The notes under the pieces were generated by a model. It searched no databases, was not told the origin of the DNA, and saw only the letters and a program-made list of their open reading frames with translations. A stretch of 64,000 nt of DNA from Aliivibrio sp. EL58 (lineage in GTDB: Bacteria; Pseudomonadota; Gammaproteobacteria; Enterobacterales; Vibrionaceae), in the NCBI RefSeq assembly GCF_900312675.1, contig NZ_OMPC01000009.1:1-64000 (forward strand). The letters are read 5' to 3'. Below are positions 20,687 to 29,481 of the stretch, in pieces. Made by a program: the position numbers and the translations under genes. How positions within the stretch are numbered: position 1 is the first letter of the stretch; every line of letters begins with the position of its first letter.

Positions 20687-21520
20687 ATGGAAAAGAAAAT
20701 ACTACTAACGGATTGCCCTGATTCTCGTGGGCTAATAGCGAAAATAACCAACATTTGTTACAAGCATCAATTGAACATAGTTCACAATAATGAGTATGTT
20801 GATAATGTCACTGGTCAATTCTTTATGAGAACGGAGCTAGAAGGTATTTTCAATGACGAAACCTTCTTACTAGACATTGATCAAGCTTTACCAGCAGGTA
20901 GTCACCGTAAATTAGTCACTGAGCCGTGCAAAAAAGTGGTAATTCTAGTCACTAAAGAAGCACACTGCATTGGTGATATTCTGATCAAAGCTTATTCAGG
21001 TGCCATGAATATTGAGATTGCGGCAGTCATTGGCAACCACGATACCTTAGGTGGACTAATCGAAAAATTCGACATTCCATTCCATCATGTTTGTCATCAA
21101 GGCTTATCACGTGAAGAGCATGAAGAAAAAATGCTGGATGTGATTCACTCATACCAACCTGAATATGTTGTGCTAGCAAAGTACATGCGTGTATTAACCG
21201 CTAACTTTGTTGCCCAGTTCCCCAAAAAAATCATCAATATTCACCACAGCTTCTTACCGGCGTTTATTGGTGCAAAACCTTACCAACAAGCTTACGATCG
21301 TGGCGTCAAAATCATTGGTGCAACCGCGCATTTTGTAACGAATGATTTAGATGAAGGTCCAATTATTAAGCAAGATGTTATCCCTGTAGATCATAACTTC
21401 AGTGCAGAAGACATGGCGATGGCCGGTCGTGATGTGGAGAAATCAGTATTAAGTAAGGCGTTAACTAAAGTCTTAAATGATCACGTATTTGTATATGGTA
21501 ACAAAACCGTCATTCTTTAA
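20687..21520 (+). CDS. purU: Formyltetrahydrofolate deformylase
   Basis: Hydrolyses 10-formyl-THF to formate and THF, balancing one-carbon pools and supplying formate for PurT. Seen: N-terminal ACT domain (about residues 1-80), then the formyltransferase-fold domain with NIHHSFLPAFIGAKPY (catalytic Asn-His region) and GATAHFVTNDLDEGPII with the catalytic Asp. The ATG at 20687 is chosen (277 residues) because it matches the family N-terminus and has GAGAG upstream; an in-frame GTG at 20669 would add six residues. Confidence 0.96.
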   Translation: MEKKILLTDCPDSRGLIAKITNICYKHQLNIVHNNEYVDNVTGQFFMRTELEGIFNDETFLLDIDQALPAGSHRKLVTEPCKKVVILVTKEAHCIGDILIKAYSGAMNIEIAAVIGNHDTLGGLIEKFDIPFHHVCHQGLSREEHEEKMLDVIHSYQPEYVVLAKYMRVLTANFVAQFPKKIINIHHSFLPAFIGAKPYQQAYDRGVKIIGATAHFVTNDLDEGPIIKQDVIPVDHNFSAEDMAMAGRDVEKSVLSKALTKVLNDHVFVYGNKTVIL

Positions 21521-21545
21521 TTCAGAACATGAGTTAACGGATATA

Positions 21546-21574
21546 AAAACGGCGATCGTGATGATCGCCGTTTT
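21546..21574. terminator. Bidirectional terminator after purU
   Basis: AAAACGGCGATC pairs perfectly with GATCGCCGTTTT around a 5-nt loop. It serves purU (+) and the convergent hydrolase gene (-). Confidence 0.9.
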
Positions 21575-21597
21575 CTATTCAATTCTTATGTTGGTTT

Positions 21598-22410
21598 CTA
21601 TTGAGCTGCAATAAACTCTATCGCGTACTTATTGAATTCTTTTGGTCTATCAATATTACACACATGACCGCATTCGGGGATTTGCAATAACTGACTGTGT
21701 TCATGTACCGCTACCATCTCTTCTACTGGCTTCATAAATAAATAATCATTTGCTCCCATCACATACAGTGTAGGAATTGCTAATTCTTTATCTTTGAAAT
21801 AACGCATCAGTGGATTCACATCAGCGGCTAACTTAAACCAACGTTTAAACTCTTTCTGGCACAGTTTTTTAGCTTCACGGGTAAAGATATGACGTGATTC
21901 TTTTTGGCTTTTCTGTGGCATAACGACGTAAGAGAAAAGTTTATATAACCACATATAAGGCATGATATTTTTCGTCATATCTCCCATCTTAATTAAAAAT
22001 TGAGATCGAAAATTAAAACGCGTAATTGCCCCTGCCAACACCATAGAACTTACTCTATCTTGTGCTAACTCGGCTAAATTACGAATAATAATAGTGCCTA
22101 AAGACATACCCACAAAATGTGCAGATTTAATATTAAGATGATCAAGTACATCAATAATATCTTGGCTTACCACTTTAAAAGAGTATTGCTTGTTCATGAA
22201 TTCTTTAATTTTCGAGAAATTATTCGAACGTCCATGACCACGTAGATCAATTAGCAGAACATTAAAATTCTTCCTAAAAGCAGCTACTTGCTTAAACCAT
22301 GTTGTCGAACTTCCACCCGCACCATGAACAAAAACAACCCACTTAGAGCTTGATTCATGTTCATAAGCTCTGTGGAATAATAAAGAATCAGACATCCATT
22401 CAACTTTCAT
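21598..22410 (-). CDS. Alpha/beta hydrolase
   Basis: Second alpha/beta-hydrolase gene of the window, unrelated at sequence level to the one at 15.8 kb beyond the fold. Seen: FVHGAGGSSTTW (oxyanion loop, about residues 28-39), LLIDLRGHGRSNN, nucleophile elbow FVGMSLGTIIIRNLA (Ser about 123), an acid in YVMGANDYLF, and the catalytic His in IPECGHVCNIDRP. 270 residues, no export signal. It lies 113 bases downstream of the polyketide-like operon on the same strand with no obvious terminator between, so it might act with that pathway (for example as a thioesterase), but this is unproven. Confidence 0.8.
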   Translation of the reverse strand: MKVEWMSDSLLFHRAYEHESSSKWVVFVHGAGGSSTTWFKQVAAFRKNFNVLLIDLRGHGRSNNFSKIKEFMNKQYSFKVVSQDIIDVLDHLNIKSAHFVGMSLGTIIIRNLAELAQDRVSSMVLAGAITRFNFRSQFLIKMGDMTKNIMPYMWLYKLFSYVVMPQKSQKESRHIFTREAKKLCQKEFKRWFKLAADVNPLMRYFKDKELAIPTLYVMGANDYLFMKPVEEMVAVHEHSQLLQIPECGHVCNIDRPKEFNKYAIEFIAAQ

Positions 22411-22523
22411 AAAAAATATACATTGCGATGACTATATCACTTCAAGACAGTAATGAATATACATCACCTCATTTCCTGTCGTTGAGCTAACAAGATAAAA
22501 TAAAGACATCCTAACCCATTGAT

Positions 22524-23396
22524 TTATAGATCTAAGGTTAGGGTTATTACTCTATATCTCTCCTCAAAGCCATCAATGAACAGTAAGCGGCCTTGTTGTT
22601 CTTCTATAAATAGATTCAAAGCATACAATTGATTGGTTTCGTAGAAATCACAAACAGGTTGGCAATCAAATAAATCACTAGGCACAACGTCCATAACACA
22701 AGTTATTAGATCATTTGAAACTCGTTGACCAAATGCGACATGCGTTGCGAAAAAGGCTTGAGTCGTTAATAAGGAAGTCAGATATGCCAGTAACGATTGT
22801 TGGTTAAACTGTTGAGCTAATACATCAATTTTTGCTTTAGCGCCATTCTTACTTGCACTTAATAACATCCAATTTGATCCCTCGCCTATCACCGCATCTT
22901 CTGAAAGATCTAAATAACCATGAGGATCATTAGATTGATCTACTCGCTCATCCACCCCACCCAGCAATATATTCTGCTCTTGTTGTTTTTTTAGACTCGC
23001 ATCGGCTAGTAGTAATGCATTTTCAACCACAAATCCTTGCTGAGCTAAGTTTAGGTTTTTACTCTCAAGACCTAAAAACTTCGCAATATAAAACCCAGCC
23101 GTATTACTTAATGAGTTAATAAAATCGACGGGTTTAGGAGGCATATTTTCCACATAACGCTGCTGACACAATCGATTAAATACCGATAAGTTCCCCTGAC
23201 CAGAGACCATAAACAATGCGGTATTTTTATCTAATTCCTGTTGCTCTTTAATACCAGAGACACCTAACAAACTAAGTTGAATAAAACGATCAGTTCGACG
23301 AACAAAACCAGACGCCACTTTTTTGCATTCTGATTTTACATCAACATCTTGGTCTTGTTTAATATTCACACTAGCAACGCAATGCACATACATCAT
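22524..23396 (-). CDS. Ketosynthase-like protein lacking the active-site Cys (chain-length-factor-like)
   Basis: 290 residues. Weak resemblance to the thiolase fold: a MMYVHCVASVNI start, a central NAGFYIAKFLGL-type segment, then AQQGFVVENALLLADASL followed by ILLGGVDER, which lines up with the nucleophile helix and GMEM strand of the ketosynthase encoded next door. At the Cys position there is QQG, so no condensing nucleophile exists; the typical catalytic His motifs are also absent. Its ATG overlaps the 3' end of the ketosynthase gene by four bases (ATGA). The pairing suggests a KS/chain-length-factor-like heterodimer as in aryl polyene and type II polyketide systems; this is inference from position and a by-eye alignment. 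Confidence 0.55.
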   Translation of the reverse strand: MMYVHCVASVNIKQDQDVDVKSECKKVASGFVRRTDRFIQLSLLGVSGIKEQQELDKNTALFMVSGQGNLSVFNRLCQQRYVENMPPKPVDFINSLSNTAGFYIAKFLGLESKNLNLAQQGFVVENALLLADASLKKQQEQNILLGGVDERVDQSNDPHGYLDLSEDAVIGEGSNWMLLSASKNGAKAKIDVLAQQFNQQSLLAYLTSLLTTQAFFATHVAFGQRVSNDLITCVMDVVPSDLFDCQPVCDFYETNQLYALNLFIEEQQGRLLFIDGFEERYRVITLTLDL

Positions 23397-24535
23397 ACGA
23401 CGTCCTTCTTCACAACAAGTGCATTATTGTTACCACCAAAACCAAAACAGTTCAGTAAAAATACCCCAGAGTCACACGGGATACTTTCTTGTGTTGGAGT
23501 CCAGTTAATCTCATCATCTTGAATTTCAAAGTTTGGCGTTTTAGGTATGAACCCGTTGTTAATGGCCTGCATCATGATCACTAACTCACTCACACCGCAA
23601 CTGCCTAGCGTGTGACCAATATACGGCTTTAATGAAAATAACGAGGGCGTTTGAGAAAACACTTGTTTCATGCCATTTATCTCTGCTAAATCACTTAGAT
23701 TACTTGCGGTGCCGTGTGCCTTTACAGCGGTGATATCTTCTTCGCTCACATTACTGGCTTGCAGTGCATTCTTAATTACTTGAGCTATACCAGAACCATC
23801 CGGGTTTACGCCTGTCACACTGTGAGTCTCACACTGACTACTGCCACCACAAAACTGCCAAGGTGATAGTTTGACATCATCACGACTCATTAACAGTGCA
23901 CCTAAGGCTTCTCCCAATAGCAATCCATCTCTGTTTGCATCAAAAGGCTTAGTTTGCTGCTGAGCCAATAATTGCATGGATACGAATCCCTCAAAAGAGT
24001 GAGAGGCGAACATTTCCATCCCGATGACCAGTGCATAATCGATGACACCCGCCTCCAGCATCGTTGCCGCATCTAAAATGGCATTAGAGCTCGAAGTACA
24101 AGCGGTGTTGTAAGTTAAACTAAATGGATTTAAACCAAACTTAATCGTTAATCTATCGGCATACACACCATTTCCGACTCGACTACCTGAAAACTGAGGT
24201 GGATTATTTTCTTTAATACTCGAGCCAAGTGGGTGCATTAACGACATATCATTGGCGGCACAACCTAAAAACAGGCCACAACGTTGGCGATCTTGCTCTG
24301 ATATATTGTGCAGTTCAAACAAGTTGCTGATCAATGTGTCCAAATAAGGAATAGGATCAAACAGTTCCTCAAAATTACCATTATTCTGAATCGCGTAATA
24401 AGGCAACGTTTTGATCTGTTCAAATACATTCACTGATTTATCAACAGTAAGGTATTTGCCCGCTTTCATTAAATCCAATTGCTGTGTTTTATTGCCAAGT
24501 GCGCTTAACACGTCGCCACCAAGTATCGTAATCAT
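23393..24535 (-). CDS. Beta-ketoacyl-ACP synthase (FabF-like), biosynthetic cluster
   Basis: Elongating ketosynthase of a specialised pathway. Seen: full catalytic set with Cys146 in NTACTSSSN, His274 in VKAHGTASNLSD, Lys303 and His308 in LKPYIGHTLGS, and the C-terminal NCFGFGGNNNALVV loop. 380 residues, shorter and much more diverged than the housekeeping FabB and FabF in this window, with a trimmed N-terminus (MITILGGDVLSALGNK). Six bases downstream of the ACP gene; overlaps the Cys-less partner gene. Confidence 0.88.
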   Translation of the reverse strand: MITILGGDVLSALGNKTQQLDLMKAGKYLTVDKSVNVFEQIKTLPYYAIQNNGNFEELFDPIPYLDTLISNLFELHNISEQDRQRCGLFLGCAANDMSLMHPLGSSIKENNPPQFSGSRVGNGVYADRLTIKFGLNPFSLTYNTACTSSSNAILDAATMLEAGVIDYALVIGMEMFASHSFEGFVSMQLLAQQQTKPFDANRDGLLLGEALGALLMSRDDVKLSPWQFCGGSSQCETHSVTGVNPDGSGIAQVIKNALQASNVSEEDITAVKAHGTASNLSDLAEINGMKQVFSQTPSLFSLKPYIGHTLGSCGVSELVIMMQAINNGFIPKTPNFEIQDDEINWTPTQESIPCDSGVFLLNCFGFGGNNNALVVKKDVV

Positions 24536-24540
24536 CGTTA

Positions 24541-24810
24541 TTATTCTGGTTGTAGGTGATCAGCAAGGTGATTAATCGTCGTTACAATACGGCGAAACTC
24601 TTTTGGGTCTACCAAACGTAAATTAAAGTGACGCTGCAATAACATCGAAATTTGCAATCCATCTACTGAATCTAACTCTAAACCACTCTCATCAGAAAAT
24701 AGCTCTACATCATCTGCCAATTCATCTGCTGCGATTTCTTCTCTGTCACACTCTTCAAGGATCATATTTTTAAGTTTTATTTTGAATTCTGTATCTGACG
24801 ACCCTTTCAT
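24541..24810 (-). CDS. Acyl carrier protein, biosynthetic cluster
   Basis: 89-residue PP-binding protein. The phosphopantetheine site is Ser48 in LELDSVDGLQ, a good match to the DSxD consensus. It carries an acidic helix (ELADDVELFSDE) and a C-terminal region unlike AcpP. It overlaps the upstream permease gene by four bases and precedes the ketosynthase gene by five. It presumably carries the growing chain for this cluster, separate from AcpP at 53.6-53.8 kb. Confidence 0.88.
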   Translation of the reverse strand: MKGSSDTEFKIKLKNMILEECDREEIAADELADDVELFSDESGLELDSVDGLQISMLLQRHFNLRLVDPKEFRRIVTTINHLADHLQPE

Positions 24811-25973
24811 GAACTTTTCCTTTGTTTATAAGTAAATACAATACTGGCAATCAATAGTGAAACCACGCCAAATAACGTCAATGCCATGGCTTCATTAAGC
24901 ACATCCATTACGCTTCCTCGACGTAAGAAAATATCTAAAAAACCTTCTAAGCCCCACGACATCGGAGAAATATTGGAGAAGGTTTGCATCGCTTCTGGCA
25001 TCACAAATTTAGGCACCATGACGCCACCAATCGCCCCTAATAAAATATTAATAATGCCGCCAATCGTCGTTGCTTGTTCAATGCTATCAACCACGGTTGC
25101 AATCAAAATAGACAAACCAATTGCCGATAAACTGAGTGATAATGAAACCAATATCAAACCAAAAACCGAACCACCAATCGTTAATGGAGCCGCACCAAAT
25201 AGAGGAACGATATACATGCCAACGCCTATCATTAACCAGACTTGCACTTGATTTATCAGCATATAAGGTAATATTTTCCCACCAAACAAGGCCGCTAAGC
25301 TGAGATTCATAGTGCTTAATCTCATTAAGGTATTTTGTTTTCGCTCACTAATAAAAATAGTCGACATCGGAATAATGACAAAGAACAAACCAAACACGAT
25401 CCATGAAGGCACGCTTTGTTGAGTCGAGGTCGGTTTTTCATCTTGGGATAACTTGGCGTATTGAATCTCCATTAATGACGATTCATCAAAAGAATTATCA
25501 GCACTGTCATCATCCAAAAAATCAAAATTATCTTGATTGGCAGAGTTCACTTCATCAAGTTTATTTCCCATCCAACTCAAAGCTATTTGGTTCTTGAAAA
25601 TGGTCAGTAAAGAGGGAGAGGTATCTGCAGCTACACTAATTTTCAGTGGTCGCTCATCTTGATAAAAACCATCAGGAATATCGATAATAAACTGCACCCC
25701 CTCTTCTTCAGGTGAGAGGTAGTCATTCGAACTCAAAGGATACTGAGTTAATGTTTTAATAGTAGATAATTTAGTCGTTAACGCTTCACTAGCAGCGGTT
25801 GAATCTTGATCAATCACTACATAAGTCATTAATGATTTATCTTCGTTCATCACATCTTTAAGTGCCAATGACATGATCAAGATAAACACCGCAGGCATAA
25901 TAAACAATGCAGCTAACGCGTGTTTATCTCGGCCTACCAATAAGAATTCTTTTATCAACATGGCTTTAAACAT
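24807..25973 (-). CDS. ABC-2 type transporter permease, biosynthetic cluster
   Basis: 388 residues. Layout typical of the YhfS/NatB-like ABC-2 permeases: one N-terminal membrane helix (about residues 20-40), a large extracytoplasmic loop (about 45-175) rich in Ser/Asp, then five helices from about 185 to the C-terminus, including FGLFFVIIPMSTIFISERK. It overlaps the ATPase gene upstream by eight bases. Together they form an exporter, likely for the cluster product. Confidence 0.88.
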   Translation of the reverse strand: MFKAMLIKEFLLVGRDKHALAALFIMPAVFILIMSLALKDVMNEDKSLMTYVVIDQDSTAASEALTTKLSTIKTLTQYPLSSNDYLSPEEEGVQFIIDIPDGFYQDERPLKISVAADTSPSLLTIFKNQIALSWMGNKLDEVNSANQDNFDFLDDDSADNSFDESSLMEIQYAKLSQDEKPTSTQQSVPSWIVFGLFFVIIPMSTIFISERKQNTLMRLSTMNLSLAALFGGKILPYMLINQVQVWLMIGVGMYIVPLFGAAPLTIGGSVFGLILVSLSLSLSAIGLSILIATVVDSIEQATTIGGIINILLGAIGGVMVPKFVMPEAMQTFSNISPMSWGLEGFLDIFLRRGSVMDVLNEAMALTLFGVVSLLIASIVFTYKQRKSS

Positions 25974-26889
25974 CGGTTCTTCCTTTTGATGTTAGATTGA
26001 TAAATAGAGATTCAAGTGTGGTTGCACCATAGCGGATTTGTTTCACTTTGATGTGCTGTTGTTCTAATTCACTGATCACTTGAGCAACCAATGTGCTGCT
26101 TGAATGATCTAATAGTAAGGTCGTCGTATCAACTACGCTCACGGCCTCCATATTCATAATAGACAGAGATAGCGGTACCGATGAATGAGGATAAAGCTCT
26201 ACAATCACTTGCTGACTCTCTTGATTATTAATCAATGAGGATATTGAACCTTGCTTAACGATTTGACCCGCATTCATGATTGCCACGTCATCACAGATTT
26301 TTTCAATCTCTGGCATATAGTGAGATGTGTAAATCACGGTTTTATTGTCTGATTTATACGCCTTAATTGTATCCAAAATTTCATTGCGCGATTCAGGATC
26401 AATCCCCACTGTCGGCTCATCAAAAAATAGAACATCAGGGTTATTTAACAAACCAATCGCTATATTTAAACGGCGCTTTTGACCGCCAGATAAGGTTGAT
26501 GATTTTTGATCCATCATGGCTGCAAGGCGATTCGTTTCTACCGCATACGCTAAATTATCTTTTAAGATTTTGCCTTTTATTTTTTGCACACCAGCAAAGA
26601 AGTTTAAGTTCTCTTTTACACTTAAATTCTCATAAAAAGCCAAGCGTTGAGGGATCAAAGAGCAGCGCTGACGAATAACCTTTAGATTATTTTTTAGCGA
26701 TAAATCAAAAAAAGAGACCTCCCCAGAATCAAACGACACTAAGCCATTTAAAATGGAGATCAGCGTGGTTTTTCCTGCTCCGTTAGGACCGAGTAAACCA
26801 TAAATACTATTTGAGGGAATGGAGAGCGTTAAGTTATCTAACGCTTTCTTGTTACCATAGGATTTATTTAAGCCACTAATTTTGATCAT
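25966..26889 (-). CDS. ABC transporter ATP-binding protein, biosynthetic cluster
   Basis: 307 residues. Seen: Walker A GLLGPNGAGKTTL (about residues 33-45), Q-loop near LIPQRLAFYENL, signature LSGGQKRRL, Walker B VLFFDEPTVGIDP and the switch His in YTSHYM, followed by a ~90-residue C-terminal extension of the CcmA/DrrA type. Pairs with the adjacent permease; ATG/stop overlap with the upstream gene by one base. Confidence 0.92.
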   Translation of the reverse strand: MIKISGLNKSYGNKKALDNLTLSIPSNSIYGLLGPNGAGKTTLISILNGLVSFDSGEVSFFDLSLKNNLKVIRQRCSLIPQRLAFYENLSVKENLNFFAGVQKIKGKILKDNLAYAVETNRLAAMMDQKSSTLSGGQKRRLNIAIGLLNNPDVLFFDEPTVGIDPESRNEILDTIKAYKSDNKTVIYTSHYMPEIEKICDDVAIMNAGQIVKQGSISSLINNQESQQVIVELYPHSSVPLSLSIMNMEAVSVVDTTTLLLDHSSSTLVAQVISELEQQHIKVKQIRYGATTLESLFINLTSKGRTDV

Positions 26890-27905
26890 TAAAACGCTCG
26901 CATTAATGATAAGTACAATTGCTTTTCTTGCTCAGCAACTGATTCTAATTTTGCTGCAATAATATCAAATTCAATGGCTTTTTTATTTCGAGGGCGGATC
27001 GCTTTGGCTATTAATAATGCAAACTCACGCCACTCATCACCAATCGCCGTCATCTCAATAGAAGCGGTTTTTAGCTTTTCGTTATGAATCAACTCTGACG
27101 CTTCTTGTAAAAAAGAAGCGTAGATATAACGGAAACCGGCACCGCCAGTGCCAATCTCTTCTTGCATACGAATGATGTGACCTAAAAACAGTTTTGCGTA
27201 ATGCTCGTCTTTATTTTCTAATTGGCGAATATGCTTGGCTAAAAAATGCATCCCTTTTAAGCCTGCAATAGGCACAGGGGTTTTCAGCATCGTTTTAGCG
27301 GTTTTCTTAATGCTCTTTTCAATCACACTAGGGTAATCAATCGAACTTGGAATATGCGTTGGATAATACAATGACCCTTTTGGGGCCATAACACCTTTAA
27401 CAAAACGGGCTTTTTGTAGCGCTTTCTCTTCGGCTTCAACTAAGTGCTCAAAGACTGGGTCACTGATTTGATAGGTTTGATTTTTTTTATCAACAACAAT
27501 GAGGTTATGTGCATTAAAATGAAAACGCATCTCTTCTGGAAAATACGGCAACCAGAATACAGACGTTTGTGCGCCGACGATTTTACCTTGTTCAAGTAAC
27601 TCATCTAATCGCTTGGTGCCTTGCTCTGGCTTTGAAAACTTCTCTAATTTCATTTTCAAACCGATGCTTTTTTGCAATCCTTTCATTATGGATTTTGGCA
27701 TCGATCGATAGGCAATCAATGGCATGCCGCTGAGTTTCACAAACGGAAGATAAGCAAACACTAACGCGCTTGATAAACCAAACACCATTGGCTCTGATAA
27801 TGGCAAACCATGATGAGTAAGCATCGAAGACATGACACCACTCTCACAGTGTGCATAGTGTTTGTGTTGAAACTGAGTATTATTTTTTTTCAAGGTAGTG
27901 GTCAT
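26889..27905 (-). CDS. BtrH N-terminal domain protein, putative ACP-dependent acyltransferase
   Basis: 338 residues from the ATG at 27905; an in-frame GTG two codons upstream is also possible. Seen: HCESGVMSSMLTHHG followed by LSEPMVFGLSSALVFAY, the signature of the butirosin-biosynthesis BtrH N-terminal domain, in which the conserved Cys (here residue 20) is the presumed nucleophile. The middle contains FPEEMRFHFNAHNLIVVD and DPVFEHL, and the C-terminal third is helical. BtrH transfers an acyl group from an ACP to an amino acceptor. By analogy this protein could offload or conjugate the chain made by the cluster; the acceptor is unknown. Confidence 0.78.
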   Translation of the reverse strand: MTTTLKKNNTQFQHKHYAHCESGVMSSMLTHHGLPLSEPMVFGLSSALVFAYLPFVKLSGMPLIAYRSMPKSIMKGLQKSIGLKMKLEKFSKPEQGTKRLDELLEQGKIVGAQTSVFWLPYFPEEMRFHFNAHNLIVVDKKNQTYQISDPVFEHLVEAEEKALQKARFVKGVMAPKGSLYYPTHIPSSIDYPSVIEKSIKKTAKTMLKTPVPIAGLKGMHFLAKHIRQLENKDEHYAKLFLGHIIRMQEEIGTGGAGFRYIYASFLQEASELIHNEKLKTASIEMTAIGDEWREFALLIAKAIRPRNKKAIEFDIIAAKLESVAEQEKQLYLSLMRAF

Positions 27906-27918
27906 GAACACGCTTTAT

Positions 27919-28332
27919 TTATTTTTTATTCGAAAGGTTAGGTAATTTAGTTAATTGCTTAACTGAAATACCTAATGCATCACTGTAGGCCGAAAGCTTA
28001 GCTGGCGATAACTTAGCAAACACCGATGGTGAAAAATGACGTTTAACTCGCCATTGAAACCAACCAACAGATTGCGCTAACACCATTAGATCCATACGTT
28101 GAGCAAACATATGATAATACAAAGAGGACTTTTCCCCTGTTCTTACCAGGTCATACGCTACTTGTGCTTGTCGTTCAAATTCATTTAAGGCTTGCTTTGT
28201 GACTTCTTCTTCGACTTCCCAACCTGTAGACGCGACCACTGAGTACTCGCCATTTTCATCGGTGGCATACACGGCTTTCGCATTATTAGCGTAGGTTGAA
28301 ATATTATCTTGTGGGACTTTTTTAACTTCCAT
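27919..28332 (-). CDS. Unknown protein of the biosynthetic cluster (137 aa)
   Basis: Not recognised. The start is placed at the ATG overlapping the upstream stop as TAATG (MEVKKVPQDNIST); a longer frame runs back into the DarB-like gene and is not needed. Seen: an N-terminal beta-like segment (KAVYATDENGEYSVVASTGWE), a helical middle (EVTKQALNEFERQAQVAYDLVRTG) and a C-terminal region that looks like a small helical DNA- or protein-binding module (SPAKLSAYSDALGISVKQLTKLP). Sits between the BtrH-like and DarB-like genes with 13 and minus-one base spacing, so it is surely in the same operon. Confidence 0.7.
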   Translation of the reverse strand: MEVKKVPQDNISTYANNAKAVYATDENGEYSVVASTGWEVEEEVTKQALNEFERQAQVAYDLVRTGEKSSLYYHMFAQRMDLMVLAQSVGWFQWRVKRHFSPSVFAKLSPAKLSAYSDALGISVKQLTKLPNLSNKK

Positions 28333-29480
28333 TAGACCACCTTCAATTGCATAAAGGCGGTAGAGAATCGCCCACTCTCTGGTACGTAACACAATAATGT
28401 ATCACCCACTTTTAACTCACCAGAATGGAACAGCTCTTCTAACATGATATAAATCGAAGCTGAGCCTGTATTTCCTTTGCTTGGTAAATTAGTAAACCAG
28501 CGTTCTTGTGGAATATCACAGCCAGCTTCTAGCATGCCTTGATACAGACGATCACGGAAGTAACCTGATGAGTAATGAGGAACAAAATAGGTCACTTCAT
28601 CCGCGTTTACTTTACCTTGCTCAACTAACTCTTTTAGCGGCTTGGTTACTGTGTATTCAACAATATTATCGTTCAGTTGTTTTACGTCTTGCTTAACTGA
28701 AAATATAGATTGATCTAACCACTCTTGAGATCCATATTCACGCCAGCCTTTTAAGCTGCCATCTGCTTGTTTTTCAGCACCTGCATACATACAAGCATTA
28801 AGCTCGTTAGCGTATGATTTTTGCATCATCCATTCAATTTCAAGGGAGATTGAATCCGTATTAGGTTGAGACGTTAATAGTGCAGCACCCGCCCCATCAC
28901 TTAACATCCAACGTAAAAAGTCTTTTTCAAAAGCAATCTCAGGTTGACGCTCTAGTTCATCCACCACATTTTCAATTTCAGCTTCAAACTTATTGGCTCT
29001 CATCATCGCTGATGCATTTTCAGAACCTGTGACCACGGCATTATTACTTTGGCCACTTAGAATCGACATATAGCCATATTTTAATGACATGGTCCCCGAC
29101 AAACAGATCCCAGAGGTTGCCATCACTTCACAGCTAGGGATCCCTAGTTCACCGTGCACCATTAGGGCATGATTTGGTAAAATTTGATCCGCAATCGTCG
29201 TACCACAAGCTAACAACTCGGTAGTATTAATATCAAAGGAAGGTGACGATAATTTTCTAATCGCTTCTGCTGTAAGCTCAGTATTCGTATGCGTCGTTTC
29301 GCCGGTTGCAGGATTAATTGCATAATAGCGCTTCTTAATTTTATTGGATCGCAAAATGAGATTTTTTGCACGAGAGGGACGCGAACCAACTTGTCCAAGA
29401 ACGTTTTCGATTTCTTTATTACCAACGGCATCATTAGGCAAAAAAGCCTGAATGTCATTGATATATACTTTTTTATTCAT
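28332..29480 (-). CDS. darB: DarB/StlD-like ketosynthase (FabH-type), biosynthetic cluster
   Basis: KAS III-type enzyme of the family that fuses and cyclises two acyl chains in dialkylresorcinol, flexirubin and stilbene pathways. Seen: Cys126 in ATSGICLSGT, His302 in YFVPHYSSGYFRD, Asn337 in PSKGNTGSASIYIML, giving the complete Cys-His-Asn triad, and an N-terminal insert (NLILRSNKIKKRYYAI) typical of this subfamily compared with FabH. 382 residues versus 317 for the housekeeping FabH at 55.7-56.7 kb. It follows the darA-like gene by one base. Symbol assigned by family resemblance only. Confidence 0.8.
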   Translation of the reverse strand: MNKKVYINDIQAFLPNDAVGNKEIENVLGQVGSRPSRAKNLILRSNKIKKRYYAINPATGETTHTNTELTAEAIRKLSSPSFDINTTELLACGTTIADQILPNHALMVHGELGIPSCEVMATSGICLSGTMSLKYGYMSILSGQSNNAVVTGSENASAMMRANKFEAEIENVVDELERQPEIAFEKDFLRWMLSDGAGAALLTSQPNTDSISLEIEWMMQKSYANELNACMYAGAEKQADGSLKGWREYGSQEWLDQSIFSVKQDVKQLNDNIVEYTVTKPLKELVEQGKVNADEVTYFVPHYSSGYFRDRLYQGMLEAGCDIPQERWFTNLPSKGNTGSASIYIMLEELFHSGELKVGDTLLCYVPESGRFSTAFMQLKVV

Positions 29481-29481
29481 T

